In this document: piece by piece, positions 12,035 to 24,332 of the stretch
Layout: each line of letters opens with the position of its first letter
Position numbering within the stretch: position 1 is the stretch's first letter
DNA from: Calamus simplicifolius
Taxonomy: Eukaryota > Streptophyta > Magnoliopsida > Arecales > Arecaceae
Length of the DNA: 64,000 bases
Assembly: GCA_900491605.1 (NCBI GenBank)
Contig: UESW01004424.1
Span: 1 to 64,000, forward strand
Reading direction: 5' to 3'
The notes under the pieces: generated by a model
The model's input: only the letters and a program-made list of their open reading frames with translations
The model's database searches: none
Told to the model about the DNA's origin: nothing
Made by a program: the position numbers and the translations under genes

Positions 12035-12149
12035 GTATACCATTTAATTTTATATCTAGTAGTACATTCTTACCTAGTGCAATGCATTGATAATTAATTA
12101 GAAGTTAGGTTTAATTTTTGATGTTAAAACAAATTACACTTATGTCCAG
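12035..12149 (+). other. Candidate spliceosomal intron between gag and protease
   Basis: An AT-rich 115-bp block starts GTATAC and ends TATGTCCAG. Unspliced, it has in-frame stops just after the border. Spliced, it joins GTG GTG ACA G to GA ATG ATT AAA, giving VVTGMIKV, which is exactly the continuous wording expected where gag meets protease in this lineage. The lower GC content than the flanks also fits an intron. Confidence 0.6.
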
Positions 12150-12724
12150 GAATGATTAAAGTAGGTACTGCTTATGCTCAAACTTTAATTGACCCGGGTG
12201 CCACGCATTCTTTCATATCTGACATCTATCTTGACAAGAATGCATCATTGACACCTATTCCTCTGGAGCAAGAGTTGCATATTGTGTTTCTGAATGGAGA
12301 TGTTATGAAGGTTGACATAGTATACAAATCCTACCCAATTGTCTTGGAGGATAGGAGGTTGAATGCTGATCTCATTGTCCTTCCACTGAAGTTCTTCGAT
12401 GTTATCCTTGGAATGGATTGGTTGGCCTCCTATCATGCTTCAGTAGACTACTTCAGGAAGATTGTCAACTTCAAAATTCCAAGTCAGCCTGAATTCAGTT
12501 TTACTGGTGGTCAGAAACACCTAGCCTCAGTGTTCATATCAGCGATGCAGGCTGGAAAGTATCTGATGAGTGGTGGTCAAGGATTTCTTGCTGTAGTCAA
12601 GGACCTTCAGCAGGAAGAGACCAAGTTGGAGGATATTCCTATAGCTCGAGAATTTCCTGATGTCTTCCCTGAGGATTTGACTAATTTACCCCTGATCGGG
12701 AAGTCGAGTTCTCTATTGATCTAG
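12150..12724 (+). pseudogene. Tekay aspartic protease
   Basis: Contains LIDPGATHSFIS, the retropepsin motif (usually D-S-G-A-T; here D-P-G-A-T), and the downstream ILGMDWLASYHASVD flap/linker signature. It processes the Gag-Pol polyprotein. The frame runs on to the start of reverse transcriptase (IAREFPDVFPEDL) and then shifts near 12700. Confidence 0.85.
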
Positions 12725-13970
12725 TTCCTGGAACTGGACCTATATCAAAGGCCCCTTACCGCATGGCCCGGCTGAGCTAAAGGAACTGAAGGATCAATTA
12801 AGAGCTCCTAGATCGAGGATTTATCAGACCCAGTGCTTCTCCTTGGGGTGCTCCAGTTCTATTTGTTAAGAAGAAGGATGGCAGTCTTCGACTCTGCATT
12901 GATTACCGGGAAATCAATAAGGTAACAGTGCGAAATAAGTACCCTCTGCCGAGGATTGACGACTTGTTTGATCAACTCCAAGGAGCCCGGATATTCTCAA
13001 AGATTGATCTTAGGTCAGGGTACCATCAGCTCAAAGTCAAGGAGGGGGATGTGCCTAAGACAGCATTTAGAACCAGATATGGCCACTATGAGTTCTTGGT
13101 GATGCCGTTTGGGTTAACTAATGCCCCAGCAGCATTCATGGACTTAATGAACAGAATTTTTAAACCATATTTGGATCAGTTTGTGGTGGTTTTCATTGAT
13201 GATATTTTGATATATTCCAAGAGCCATAAGGAGCATGAGGACCACCTGAGAATTGTGCTACAGATTCTTCGAGAGAAGAAGCTTTATGCCAAGCTGCAGA
13301 AGTGTGAGTTTTGGTTGGATCAAGTATCTTTCTTGGGTCATATAATCTCTAAAGATGGTGTATCTGTGGACCCGAAAAAGATTGAAGCTATCATTAGCTG
13401 GAGCCGACCTTCCAATGTGGCAGAAGTCAGAAGCTTCTTGGGTTAGCCGGGTATTACCGTAAATTTGTGGAGGATTTCTCTCGCATTGCTCTACCCCTAA
13501 CTCGCTTAACCCAAAAGCGAGTGAAGTTTGACTGGACAGTGGAGTGTGAGAAAAGTTTTCAGGAGTTAAAGCAGCGCCTGGTGTCAGCTCCCATTCTTGT
13601 TCTTCCGACAGGATCTGAAGGTTTTACTATATATACTGATGCCTCTCGGAAAGGATTGGGATGTTTTGATGCAGAATGAAAGGTGATAGCCTATGCCTCC
13701 AGACAACTGAACCTTATGAGCAGAATTATCCTACTCATGATCTGGAATTGGCTGCTGTGGTTTTTGCTCTAAAGATTTGGCGGCATTATCTATATGGAGT
13801 GTCGTGTGATGTGTATACAGATCATAAGAGTCTAAAATACATCTTCACACAGAAGGAGCTGAATTTGAGGCAGAGGAGGTGGTTGGAACTACTGAAGGAT
13901 TATGACCTGAATCTACAGTATCATCTGGGAAGGCCAATGTAGTGGCTGATGCTTGAGCAGAAAATCCTCT
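12725..13970 (+). pseudogene. Tekay reverse transcriptase and RNase H
   Basis: 12928-13446 holds the RT palm: YPLPRIDDLFDQLQGA, FSKIDLRSGYHQL and the catalytic FIDD at about 13190. The connection domain and RNase H follow in shifted frames: VKFDWTVECEKSFQELK, YTDASRKGLG with the first catalytic Asp, YPTHDLELAAVVFALKIWRH and TDHKSLKYIFTQ. Frameshifts occur near 12725, 13445 and 13675, and a stop truncates the end. It would copy genomic RNA into DNA. Confidence 0.88.
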
Positions 13971-13979
13971 TCTGAGTTA

Positions 13980-15520
13980 GCTGCTATGATTACTCCCAGC
14001 CTCACATATTGAGAGATCTGGAGAAGTGGGAGGTTGGTTTGAGAGTACAGCAGTCTGATGGGCTTGTTGCAGCACTTGTACTTCAGCCGACCTTAGTTGA
14101 CAGAATCAAGTCCTCCCAGATAGAAGATCCAGATCTACAAAGGATTAAAGAAGTTGTGCAGTCAGGAGTTCAGAATGAATTTTATATAATGGAGGATGGA
14201 TCCCTGAATTTGAAGGAAGACTTTGTGTGCCAAACATTGAGGAGCTAAAGGCTGAAATTTTGAAGGAGGCTCACTACTCTCCTATACTGTGCATCCAGGT
14301 GGCACTAAGATGTACAGAGACTTAAAGGAAAATTTTTGGTGGAAAGGCATGAAGAGGGAGATTGCTCAGTATGTGGCCAAGTGCTTGGTGTGTCAGCAAG
14401 TGAAGGCCGAGCATCAAAGGCCTGCGGGACCTCTTCAGTCTCTGATGATTCCACAGTGGAAATGGGAAAAGATTACAATGGACTTTGTGACTGGTCTGCC
14501 CAAAACTCCCAGGAGTAATGATGTAGTTTGGGTTATTGTGGACAGACTAACAAAATCAGCTCATTTCCTACCTTTCAGAGTTGGGGTCTCTAGTGAAAGA
14601 TTGGCTAATTTGTATATTGAGCAGATCGTGAGACTCCATGGTGTTCCTGTATCTATTGTATCAGATAGGGATACCAGGTTTGTGTCCCAGTTTTGGAAGA
14701 GTCTTCATAAGGCCATGGGAACCAAATTAAACTTCAGTACAGCCTATCATCCCCAGTCAGATGGACAATCAGAGAGGACCATACAGATTCTGGAAGACAT
14801 GTTGCGAGCCTGTGTGATGGACTTGGGTGGAGCTTGGGATAACCACTTACCTTTGGTGGAGTTTGCATATAATAATAGTTACCAGGCCAGTATCCAGATG
14901 GCTCCATTTGAAGCTCTGTATGGTAGGAGGTGCAGATCTCCTTTATGTTGGGATGATGTGGGAGAGAGGAAATTGTTAGGCCCTGAGCTGATTCAGCAGA
15001 CAGTTGATAAGGTGCAATTGATCAGGGAGCGTCTTCGTACAGCTCAGAGCAGGCAGAAGAGTTATGCTGATATCAGGAAGGGAATTGGAATTTCAGGTTG
15101 GGGACCATGTTTTCTTAAGGGTATCACCAACCAAGATGTGATGAGATTTGGGATTAGAGAAAGCTGAGTCCACGTTATATTGGACCTTTTGAGATCTTGA
15201 GCAGAGTGGGAGGTTGCTTATAGCCTGGCACTGCCTCGCTTTTAGCTAGGGTACACAATATTTTCATGTCTCTATGTTGAGGAAGTATATTTCCGATCCT
15301 AGCCATGTCATAGCATATGAGCCTATACAGTTAAGAAAGATTTATCATATGAGGAGTCCCCTGTGCGTTGTGGATCGCAAAGATTAGGTTCTGAGACGGC
15401 GTACCATTCCCTATGTTAAGGTGCAATGGAGTAATTATTCTGAGAGGGAGGCTACTTGGGAACTTGAGAAGGAAATGAAAAAGAAGTATCCACAACTATT
15501 TGTATCTTAATATAGTTAAT
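13980..15520 (+). pseudogene. Tekay integrase with chromodomain
   Basis: The zinc-binding N-domain is seen as HYSP..VHPG..KCLVCQQVK (HHCC). The catalytic core runs 14289-15167 with all three acidic residues, in MDFVTGLPKT, VSDRDTRF and SERTIQ. The tail at about 15390-15510 reads VKVQWSNYSEREATWELE, a chromodomain that would bind histone-tail marks and direct integration to heterochromatin. Frames shift before 14289 and after 15160. Confidence 0.87.
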
Positions 15521-15634
15521 GATGTAGCTACGACTGTTGACTTTTGAATAAAAACCCTAGTTGATTGTGTGACAAAATTTAGAATTCTAATTTTTTCTAA
15601 TGAAAGTGTATCAATTTGAGGCCAAATTTTTATA

Positions 15635-15646
15635 AGGAGGGAAGAA
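15635..15646 (+). other. Polypurine tract
   Basis: AAGGAGGGAAGAA-type purine run immediately before the 3' LTR; the plus-strand primer of the element. Confidence 0.75.
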
Positions 15647-17830
15647 TATAATCCCCGGGATTACGATACCTGCTCGTGAAAGTTGATTGCGAGATCGAAA
15701 CGATTGATGCCAGGGACTCCCGTAGTTATGCTTGTGTTTGAATTTCAAATCTCCGCATAACAATCGGATTTCTGAATCCCTAGACCTAAGGAATCGTGAA
15801 GTGCGTCGGCTTTAAGAGAAGGCACAGAGACTTCCTTCTCATCGTCTTCGTCGCGTCTGCAATAGGTACGCTTCCATCCCTTCCAGTGTGAGAGAGAGGG
15901 AGAGAGAGAGATAGAGAGAGTCAGAGAAAGAGAGAGAGAGAAATCATGGCGGAGAGCTCCTGCAACCGGCTGGCCATGGTAGCCGGTTCGATCCTTGGTT
16001 CAGGCCCGGCGGCATGCCCGTCGCCTCGCCGGGCCTGAGCTCTGGTCGGAAACCCCACCGGCGCCGGGCAGGCGTCCGGTGGAGGTCCGATCGGCCATGG
16101 TGGTCGGCCGTGCCACTGGCACAATAGTGTGCTGCGGCGGATCGTGAGGGAGAAAGGGAGAGAAAGAGAGAAATTAGAGAGAAAGAGGGAGGGGCCGGCC
16201 ACGGCGGCGATCGGCTCTGGTCCATCCACCGGCGGCCGGGCCGCCCCGAATTTGGCCGGCCGTGCCGCTGGCATGCCTCCTAGCCGCCGCAGATCGTGAG
16301 AGAGAAAGGGGGAAAGAGAGGAAATTGGAAAGAGAGAGAGAAAGGGAGCGCCGCGGCCGGCTCTGGCCCGGCCACCGGCGGTCGGGCTACCCCGAATTTG
16401 GCCGGCGGCGGTCAGGCCGTCGCCGGCACAGAATAACCCCTATTTCGGTTGAAACAGGAACAGCAGAAAAAAAAAAGGGAGATTGATTGGGCCGACTGGG
16501 CTGAGCCAATTTTGGGCCTATTGGGCCAGTCTGTGAGCCATTTTGAGCCACTTTTTGGGCCATGTAGTGGGCCGAAAATGGTAAAATAAAATTATGGCCC
16601 GAATCATGATTGATTCTAGTTTTTGGGGGTAATTTTGCTTCCCCATTTGGGTGTATACATTGAGAGATATTCGAGTCCAAAGTTGGGCCCGTGAAGTGGT
16701 CTGGGTAGAGTTTTAAGAATCATTTTATTATTCAGATTTTAGGAACTTAATTATTTAAAATGATGCTGTAGGTGTCCAGGTGTCCAAATAGCTGGGTTAT
16801 CAATTGGGATTTGCGTACTGAGGTAAGTAAGACAAGTATTATAATTTCGTAAATTATTTAATTTGTAAATGTGAATTTATATTTCGATGCATATTTATGA
16901 AATGTGAAAAATGAAGTTGCAGTTGTATTGAATTAATAAATAATACCACGAATTTTCAAATAAGTAATTGTTATGACTATTGTAGCGGGTAATATTTTGC
17001 AAGATATGGTTTATATGTGTATATGCAAAAATGTAATTATGTTGATCTTGCAAAAATTATGTTGGTACTATCGAAATGATAATATGCAATTTATGATAAT
17101 GACATTGAAATTACTTGTATGTGTCGCCGCGGTTCTCATATGATATAAAATGTCAAGTGATATGTGACCCACCTCTACAGGGAAAGATATGTGGGGACAC
17201 ACATCTGTAAGATGTGTTCTGATCGATTGTGATATGGCATAACGCTGGTACCAGGACCCTTCCTCTTAGGGGAAATTTAAGATGATACAATAGATGAGTG
17301 CTATAGGGCCATGGGACACATAAGAAAACAATGAATGTATAAACGTGATTTGTTTACATTGCATATTCTAGTATTTGTTGTTTAATTAAACTTCCAAATT
17401 AGTTTGAGCTGATGATATGAATGTGCTGATAGCATGATAAATGTATTTAAAATTAAAAGTTTTTATAAAAATGTGAATTGAGAATATCTTGATATGATAT
17501 GATGATATGATGATTTGAAACTGTATTAGGCTTACTTATTGAGTGTGAGCTCATATAATTCTCACAATGTTTTTCGGAGCCACAGGAGTGAAGAAGGATA
17601 TTTGGGGTAGATGGAGCTCTATTAAATAAATTAAGATCCATTATATTGATGTAGCCAGTATTGCTTGTGTGTAGGGCTGGTAGCCCAAAACTGATAATTA
17701 TTTTGTAATAAATCATGGATTTAGATTTTTGCCTTATATTGATTTATGTGTCGAAATTCGAGACGCCTTGCATGCTTGGCATGCGGCGGATTGTCACCCT
17801 AGCTTAAATTTTTGGGTCTGGGGCGTGACA
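15647..17830 (+). repeat. Tekay 3' LTR
   Basis: About 2184 bp. Begins TATAATCCCCGGG and ends GGGGCGTGACA, then the AAGAT duplication. It differs from the 5' LTR by scattered substitutions and short indels. Confidence 0.92.
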
Positions 17831-18310
17831 AAGATATTGAGCAAGATGATAGACTTCAATACTAAGAAAATTAGTGAGTTGCTTAAGATGCTTCATTTTC
17901 AAATATAAGTCCAACTCAACAATAAGAGTCAAGATATGAGTAGGATTATTACTTGTGACAATAATGGCATCAACATAATGAAGGAGAAACTCAACTTAAG
18001 GAGTTTTGAGGTAAATTTCTCATGCTATGCTCTTGGAGCCGGTCAAAAACCATAGATAGGCTTATGCATGGAACAAACATGTGTTGGCCATTCTTTGATC
18101 TTCATAGCTAGGTGGTTATGCCATATATACTTTTCTTGAAAATCTCCATGAAAAAAACATGTGTTATCAACATTGAGTTGATAAAAAGGCCAATTGAAAT
18201 TGAGAGCTAAAGCTAAAATGATGTGAACAGTATTATGCTTCACCACAAGACTAAAAGTTTTAATGAAACCTACTTCTAATTGTTAATGAAAGCCTTTTGC
18301 AATAAGACAT
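17831..18310 (-). pseudogene. Copia reverse transcriptase fragment
   Basis: Minus-strand reading gives FNWPFYQLNVDNTCFFHGDF (the RT block with the first catalytic Asp), HVCSMHKPIYGF, and downstream LDLYLKMKHLKQLTNFLSIE corresponding to 'FxMKDLGxLxYFLGIE'. Stops interrupt it. It is cut at 17830 by the Tekay insertion; its remainder is at 7786-8491. Confidence 0.8.
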
Positions 18311-18879
18311 GCCTTGTACTTATTAACGAAGCCATGAGGTTTTGTTTGAGACGATACAGTCATATACAACCCACTATATTCATATGAAGTTAAAGAGGGA
18401 CAATAGACCACATGCTGGTGCATTGAAAAGTGGTGAATTCAATATCCATTATAGCTCACCGCTTAGGAACTTTTGATGTTTGTATATAATATGATGGCTT
18501 AGATAGATGTGTAATCAATAATGTTGGAGAAATAGGATGTTTGGGATTGAAGAATGTTTTCTTTTTAACAATATCCATATTGGAAACATGTTATCATTAA
18601 ATGAGTTCAACCTGGATTTGAGGTTGGCTGATGTGGGACAAGTGGGAACAAGTTGGTTGTAGGGTCATGTTGTGGGATAGAGGAGAGTTGGAATGATGCT
18701 GAACTGAATAGAGAGGTTGGTCTCTTAAATATATTGGGTAATAGCTGATATGGACGGGACAGTGAGAAATAGTGGTTGGCCTTAAGGGTTGGTTAGTGAT
18801 GATAGCTCAATATATTGTTGTTGTAGGCTTGAAGAAAGGCTTTGTCAGACTTGATATGGGTTTTTGGCAGTATCTTGGT
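18311..18879 (-). other. Copia interior, too diverged to assign
   Basis: Lies between integrase and RT homology of the copia element, where the variable integrase C-terminus/linker is expected. No clear motif. Confidence 0.5.
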
Positions 18880-19929
18880 GTCACATCATTGGCAGAGATG
18901 ATGGAGGATTGAAAGAGACCCGCCATGTTGCAAGTTCGAAAGTGACAAGGATGAGATGGAGGTAAAAAAAGAAGAAGAAGAAGGGAGGTGGCATTGCGAT
19001 ATGAGAAGAATGACTTATCAAACACAACATATCGAATATAAAAATATGATCTAATTTTATGTCAATGCATCGATAACCCCTTTTGATTGGTATTATAACC
19101 AACAAGAATACAATAAAGGACTTAAATTCTAGCTTATGAGAATGGGAAAAGTGAAGACAAGGATAACATGCATATCCAAAAGCTTTGAGATGGTGTAATC
19201 GGGTGACCTCGAAATAAGACTTTATAAGGTGATACATGAGGTATAGGAGAAAGAGATAGCCTATTATAAGATATGTAGCAGTTAAAAGGTTTCAAACCAA
19301 TACTTTAAGAGTAAATTAGAGTAGTCTAATAAACCTAGAACGGTTTCAATTATAAGATATGTAGCATCAATTAACTTGTTTACACATCTCTAAACAAAAT
19401 GATGTCTTCATCATTTGAGTATAGAATTTTTATTTTTGTTTTGAAAAGATTTTCAACTTACTATTGTAAAAATAAATGTGATGCCCACATCGGATTTGTA
19501 TTTAAGAGAAAATAACTATTTTTAGTGACTTTAATCATGAAGTTTGAAATTAAAGAGATAGGAATAAAACCCCATACATTATAATGTATCAGTTCCAAAG
19601 CCTTGGATGATAAAGATTTAGGAGAAGAAAAAAGAATTTTGTAACTCTTCCCAAGGATAGGATGGGCAAATGCTTTTGAAATATTTTATTTTAAAAAAAA
19701 TTAGACGTAATTCACTATTGCAAAAAAGAACATGGGTGCCCTAGCCACTTGTGTCATTTCTTACTCGAGATACGATGCCCAATAAACAATTTTAGAAAGA
19801 TCTTCTTATTTGAGTGAATGGTGTAAATTCCATTCTCAAGTAACCCATGATAAAGCATCCTTCCTGTAGCTTTATCCTATGTCATAAAGCTATTGGCATC
19901 AAATTGAAAAAAGAAATTATTATGATGAG
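18880..19929 (-). pseudogene. Copia integrase fragment
   Basis: The distal part reads LHHLKAFGYACYPCL, HKLEFKS, KGYRCIDI and DHIFI, the conserved 'LRxFGCxCYPxL...KLxxRSxxCxFLGY' block after the copia integrase core. Near 19847-19929 is FFQFDAN..DKATGRML, the pre-integrase segment, which joins in sense to the sequence right of 35189. Multiple stops are present. Confidence 0.78.
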
Positions 19930-20861
19930 TGTTGCCACCGGATCCGTCCTCCGACTCGGACGCGATCGATCTCCAAAGGAGGGCGGACCTGCACAAAAGT
20001 CCTCGCGCGAGAGGCATTGGGGGTGGCCCTCCACGAAAGACCCTCCGACGCTCAAGTCAGTGAAGAAGAAATCGGCGATCAACCAGATAGTAGGAAGGTG
20101 GATCTCTCCGGGAGGCCTCTCCGAGGGCGACCAATCGGGAGCTCTAAAGGGCAAGAGCACCGATGAGCTGCCGGAGCGAGAGCAGGAGAGTGAGAGCGGG
20201 GGGTGTGAGCACGCATGTATCCGTACCTGAGGGAATCTGGGAGTGTCCTATTTATAGACTGTCATCTGGATCTTGAGCGCCTTCTGGAAGGTTCAGAGGT
20301 TGTTAGGATACGGGAGTGGATCGAATCAGGCCGTTGTGGGGCTGTTGGGATCCGTATCTTGTCTGTTAGGGGATCGACGGCTGGGAGAGCTCCTTGATGG
20401 CTTGAGATCTGGTAGATGTGTAGGTCTCAGGTGGCCTTGATAGGTTCTAGACCACTTCTCAGTATGATTCCTTGTTTAGGGTGCCGTTACAATAGGCTGA
20501 GGCTCTCCTGCGTCAGGTTCCGCGGAGGTGGGTATTGGATTGTGGGTCGTTCAGTGAAGCCGGATCATGGAAGTTTGAGGGAAATGAACTACAGGAAGTT
20601 CGGAAGAGCCGAGCTATGGAAGGCCGAGCTACGGAAGCCTGAGGAAGCCGAGCTACGGAAGCCCGGGGAGGCCGAGCTATGGAAGCTCGGGAAGGCCGAG
20701 CTACGGAAGCTCGGGAAGGCCGAGCTACGGAAGCCTGGAAGGGCCGAGCTATGGAAGCCCAGAGAGGCCGAGCTACGGAAGCCCGGGGAAGACGAAGGGA
20801 GGAGGTCGGCCTTAGCTGCCTCGCACGGATATTGATGCAATAACGATTTTACCCCCCAACA
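19930..20861 (-). repeat. Tat 3' LTR
   Basis: 932 bp. On the plus strand it begins TGTTGCCACCGG and ends CCCCCCAACA, so both ends have TG/CA. It contains eight copies of a 24-bp repeat at about 20605-20795. Confidence 0.92.
20605..20795. repeat. 24-bp tandem repeat in Tat 3' LTR, eight copies
   Basis: Unit GCCGAGCTACGGAAGCCCGGGGA plus one base; eight GCCGAGCTA/C cores can be counted. The opposite LTR has six. As 24 is a multiple of three, it yields spurious low-complexity open frames on both strands. Confidence 0.85.
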
Positions 20862-21160
20862 CATGCCCTCTACTCCCTAGTTTGAAGCGTAGGTTCGGGC
20901 ATAGGAAGTATAAGTCCAAGTGGCATGTTCCAGATGGGATGTTTTGGTTTAGACAGCCCGTGCAATGAAGCCCTAATTAATGCGATAGGGTCATCGTGCC
21001 TTCGGGGGTAAGGCTTCTTCAAAAGTGACGGTTGGGAATACGCCACGTCGATAATCCCGATCGATCGGGCATTTGTTGAGGCAGTTTCGGACGCCTCGAG
21101 TGAGACGCCTCATCTTCTCAAGGTGGCTTCCTTAGCGGGGAAGCAAAGCGACAGCTGCAC
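20862..21160. other. Tat 3' polypurine region and upstream region of antisense gene
   Basis: On the minus strand, AGGGAGTAGAGGGCATG directly precedes the 3' LTR and is the likely polypurine tract (plus 20862-20880). The rest is GC-rich, non-coding, and lies upstream of the TATA box at 21161. Confidence 0.5.
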
Positions 21161-21167
21161 TATATAT
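21161..21167 (+). promoter_or_regulatory. TATA box of the antisense gene
   Basis: TATATAT preceded by GCAC, about 105 bp before the ATG at 21266. Transcription would start near 21195, so the earlier ATG at 21170 would lie upstream of the transcript. Confidence 0.5.
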
Positions 21168-21265
21168 GCATGTTCGCAGCATCCTCTCGTCTTGTTTTTT
21201 TGAAGAGTTTGGCCTTTCATCCTTCTCGACGCTCGTCGTTTCGCCTGGTGTTTTTCTCAACCGAG

Positions 21266-24200
21266 ATGACGATGAGTCCCGACGATGTGGTTTCAAAGAT
21301 CATCGCTGAGGATTTGGGAAGGATTCATCAGTGTTATGGCATGCCCTCAGATGTCGTTCTGCGGGCACCCGAATCTGGAGACAGGGTCTCGCGGGATCTG
21401 GAGTCTGGGGTCTTCATTTATGAAGATAGCTTGAAGGCAGGCCTCCGTTTTCCTCTTCATCCCTTGGTGAAGGAAATCATGACTCATTACAACATCTGCC
21501 CAGCGATGGTGGCCCCAAACAGTTGGCGAAGCATCATCGGATTTATCTCGATGTGCCACCAAATTCAGATTGTCGCCACTCTTCCCCTTTTCCGCGCCTG
21601 TTACCATCTGATACCTGGGAGGAAATCAGAGTGGCCCTACATTGGACCTTGGAGGTCCTTCAACGTTATCTTGGATAAGCCGTCCTCTAGTAAGGGATGG
21701 AAGAGCCGGTTCGTTATAGCAGAGGGGAACATTGGTTCCGACTTCCCTCGGAAATGGGGGAACTTCGTTAGGGATGCGGAAACACATCCAATTTTGTCAG
21801 CGCAGGAGGAGAGGGATTTGGACGTCCTTCGCAATGGCCGAGTGTTTTTGGCTAACGACCTGTTATCGGAGGGAGCCCTTTTTGCAGCCGGGCTTAGCCC
21901 CCTGGACCCGCAAGGTGAGTTCTCCCTTTTACCTTTTTTGCTGTATGTTTTCTCGATGAATGTGTTTGGATCTGATCGCGTGTGTTTCATTCTTTCAGCC
22001 AAGAGGTCGGCATTGTCGAGCCTCGCCAAGAGGAAGAGAGGAAAGCACCCAGGGAGAGCAGCGGCGCAGATAGTGGTAGGCCCGAGAAAAGGGCTCATAC
22101 CTCCGCAAGAAGCCCGCCGGACGCTGGAGCGATCACGACAGGAGCGCCGGGGGCGGAGGAGGATTTGGGGAGGACAACCTTGATCCCTTGTCCTCCTGTA
22201 GTGGAAATATCGGATAGCTCAGACGAGGCTCTGTTGGTTCGTCTGACCGCGTCCCCTATGAAAGAGGAACCAGCGACGGATCTGATAGAAGCGGTCGTTT
22301 CTGAGGGGCCTTCCGTCTCCGTGGGACCACCACTGGCTCCAGCAGGAGAGGGAGAAGGGACAGCTGCAGCCGAGGAGGTTCAGGGAGAGCTCCCTCTTGG
22401 TCTCTCTGCAAGGGAGTCCGGTAGTAGTGAAGCCGGGTCGCTCGCGGTAGTTCAAGAAGCGGGCCAGATAGAGGCTTCGGCGGAGCCTGCAGGGGAGGCG
22501 CAAGAAATAGGCCAGACTGAGGCCTCGGGGGAGCCGATGGAGGAGATGCAGATGGTGGTGACCGGGAAAGGTGCATCGGAGGAGGGGGTGCAGCAAGGTG
22601 GGAGTCCCGCAATGGGCGCTCCCTCGAAAAAGATTTTGGGGAGGCTGGCGCTTGGGCTAGCGGAATTATCTGAAGAAGTCCAAGCTAGGGCTTTGATAGA
22701 AGAGGCTGGGAGGTTGAAGGCCTCTCAGACGGAGGTCGCCCAGGTTGGTCCCTCAGGCGGGGATGGTCAACCCAGTAGCTCGAGCGCTGGTGTTGAGGAG
22801 GCATTTTCTGCCATGATGAGGTCGGCCTTGTACCCGGGTGCTGATCCTTCGGCGGATAAATTCGCGGATTTGGAACTGTTGATGCCGCGTTTGGGCAGCA
22901 GGGAGTGGCTGAAAGTATCCACCTTCTTCCGGATATTGACAATCCGACCCTCATGAAGATGATGCGGTCCTACACATCTCGGGTGAGTTATTTCTCTTGT
23001 GCGGTGGATGTTTTCTGATTGACCCAATCGTGGGTTTTTATTCATCTTTTGTCCTGCAGAGCGTTTTGCTTTCTTGGGCGATGTGCTGGCGTCTGAGTTT
23101 GGCGACGGGGGCCAGCATTCAGGCCAGGAGAGACAACGCCGAGCTCCAATCGCGACTGAAGGTGTCTGAGAAGTTTGAAGAACTTATGGCTATTAGTGAT
23201 AGAAGTTTGAAGGGGATAAGGGCAGCACACCAGGTCGCCCTGGCCGAAGTGTCCAAGCAAAAGCGTAGAGTGAAGGAGTTGCAGGAACTCCTGGCGAAGA
23301 GCGAAAGCGCGTGCTTGGAGCTGGCTAGAGTTAAGTTGAAACATTCCGCGGAGGTGGCGGCGATGTGGTGGGAACATAGTGAAAGTTTGGGTCGGCTGGG
23401 AAGGGAAGCTGCCGACGAAAGAAGACGCTTGACCAGAATGCTCGGCGAAGTGGAGGAGAAGTTGAAGCGGCGCGATGGCGAAATTACTCACTTGAGGGAG
23501 GGCGCTAAATGGCACCAAGGGACAATAGCTCGGGTGAGTAACGAGTTATCCCAAGCCCGGGAGGAGGCCGAAGCCAAACAGTCGAGAATCAATACTCTGC
23601 AGGAGAGAGTTGAGCTGATCGGGGCTGACAGATCAAGAGCCAGGGGTGAGGCCGAGGAGCTGGCCAAAAGGTTGGCCAGACGAGAGGAGGAGGTATAGTC
23701 TCGTTTTTTCCCTTTTTAGCTTCTTCTACTGGTCTCTTGTGATGCCGACTAACTTTGGTTTTTCAGATGGCGAAGTTAGGGTTGGAGAATTGGGCTCTCC
23801 AAGGCGAGCTCGTGTCCAGCCGCAATAAGAGCTCAGAACTCGGGACGCGGGCCAGCGAGTTCGAGGAGCAAAACGTTATTTTGCGGGCTCAAGTTGCGGA
23901 GGCTGAGAAGCAGGTTGCTGAGGCTAAGATGCAGCTCGCCATACTCAAGGGGAAGCAGGACGCTATCGGTGTTGACGCCTTTCAACTTGGAATGGAAGAA
24001 TGTAAAGACAAGATATCCAGTGAGCACCCAGAATGGGATCTCTCTTTCCTGAATACTGAAGCTCCTGATGATGGAGAGTCTGAAGGAGAAGAGGAGGATG
24101 AATACGTCGACGTCTCTGATGCCGATCCTGGTGCCGCCCCGGGTCCCAGCGAAGCCGCAGCTTCTGAGGGACGATCACAAACTGCTGCTGGAGGGGCAAA

Positions 24201-24285
24201 GGCATTAGAGAGAGGTGAATCTAGTCACACCTCTGCAGATGTAACTGAGAGCTCCTCCAAAACTGACGTGGTTTCCGGCCCTTAG
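21266..24285 (+). pseudogene. Four-exon antisense gene inside the Tat element (putative gypsy-type transposon family, coiled coil)
   Basis: Exons: 21266-21914, 21999-22982, 23060-23692 and 23767-24285. The introns of 84, 77 and 74 bp have AAG/GTGAGT, CGG/GTGAGT and GAG/GTATAG donors and CAG acceptors. Exon 1 carries PLHPLVKEIMTHYNICPAMV followed by APNSWRSIIGFISMC, the hallmark of the plant 'putative gypsy type transposon' domain (PF04195). Exon 2 is low-complexity with an acidic SDSSDE patch. Exons 3-4 form a long coiled coil rich in E/R/K. The end is acidic (SEGEEEDEYVDVSD). Exon 2 uses three frames in succession: one after the exon-1 join, another for about 22050-22890, and a third giving GQQGVAESIHLLPDIDNPTL. 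Two indels have therefore broken this copy. The function of the family is not known. I chose 21266 because it follows the TATA box at leader distance. Confidence 0.7.
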
Positions 24286-24332
24286 GAGCCACCCCTGTAT
24301 TTTGCTTTTTGAAAGTATGACCGACATTTTTT

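Larger units (their letters stand above)
8492..17830 (+). mobile_element. Ty3/gypsy chromovirus (Tekay/Del-like), nested in the copia element
   Basis: A complete structure with two LTRs of about 2.17 kb, a tRNA-Met primer-binding site, gag, protease, reverse transcriptase, RNase H, integrase with a C-terminal chromodomain, and a polypurine tract. It is flanked by the 5-bp direct repeat AAGAT (8487-8491 and 17831-17835). The long LTRs, PBS and chromodomain point to the Tekay (Del) lineage. The coding region has many frameshifts and stops, so this copy cannot move by itself. The two LTRs are still closely similar, so the insertion is much younger than the host copia element. Confidence 0.93.

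Noticed and set aside
20416..20835. 139-aa ORF in the Tat LTR
   Set aside because: Product of the 24-bp repeat; its equivalent in the other LTR differs with repeat number.
21170..21265. Upstream ATG of the antisense gene
   Set aside because: It overlaps the TATA box end, so it would precede transcription start; the family resemblance begins after the ATG at 21266.
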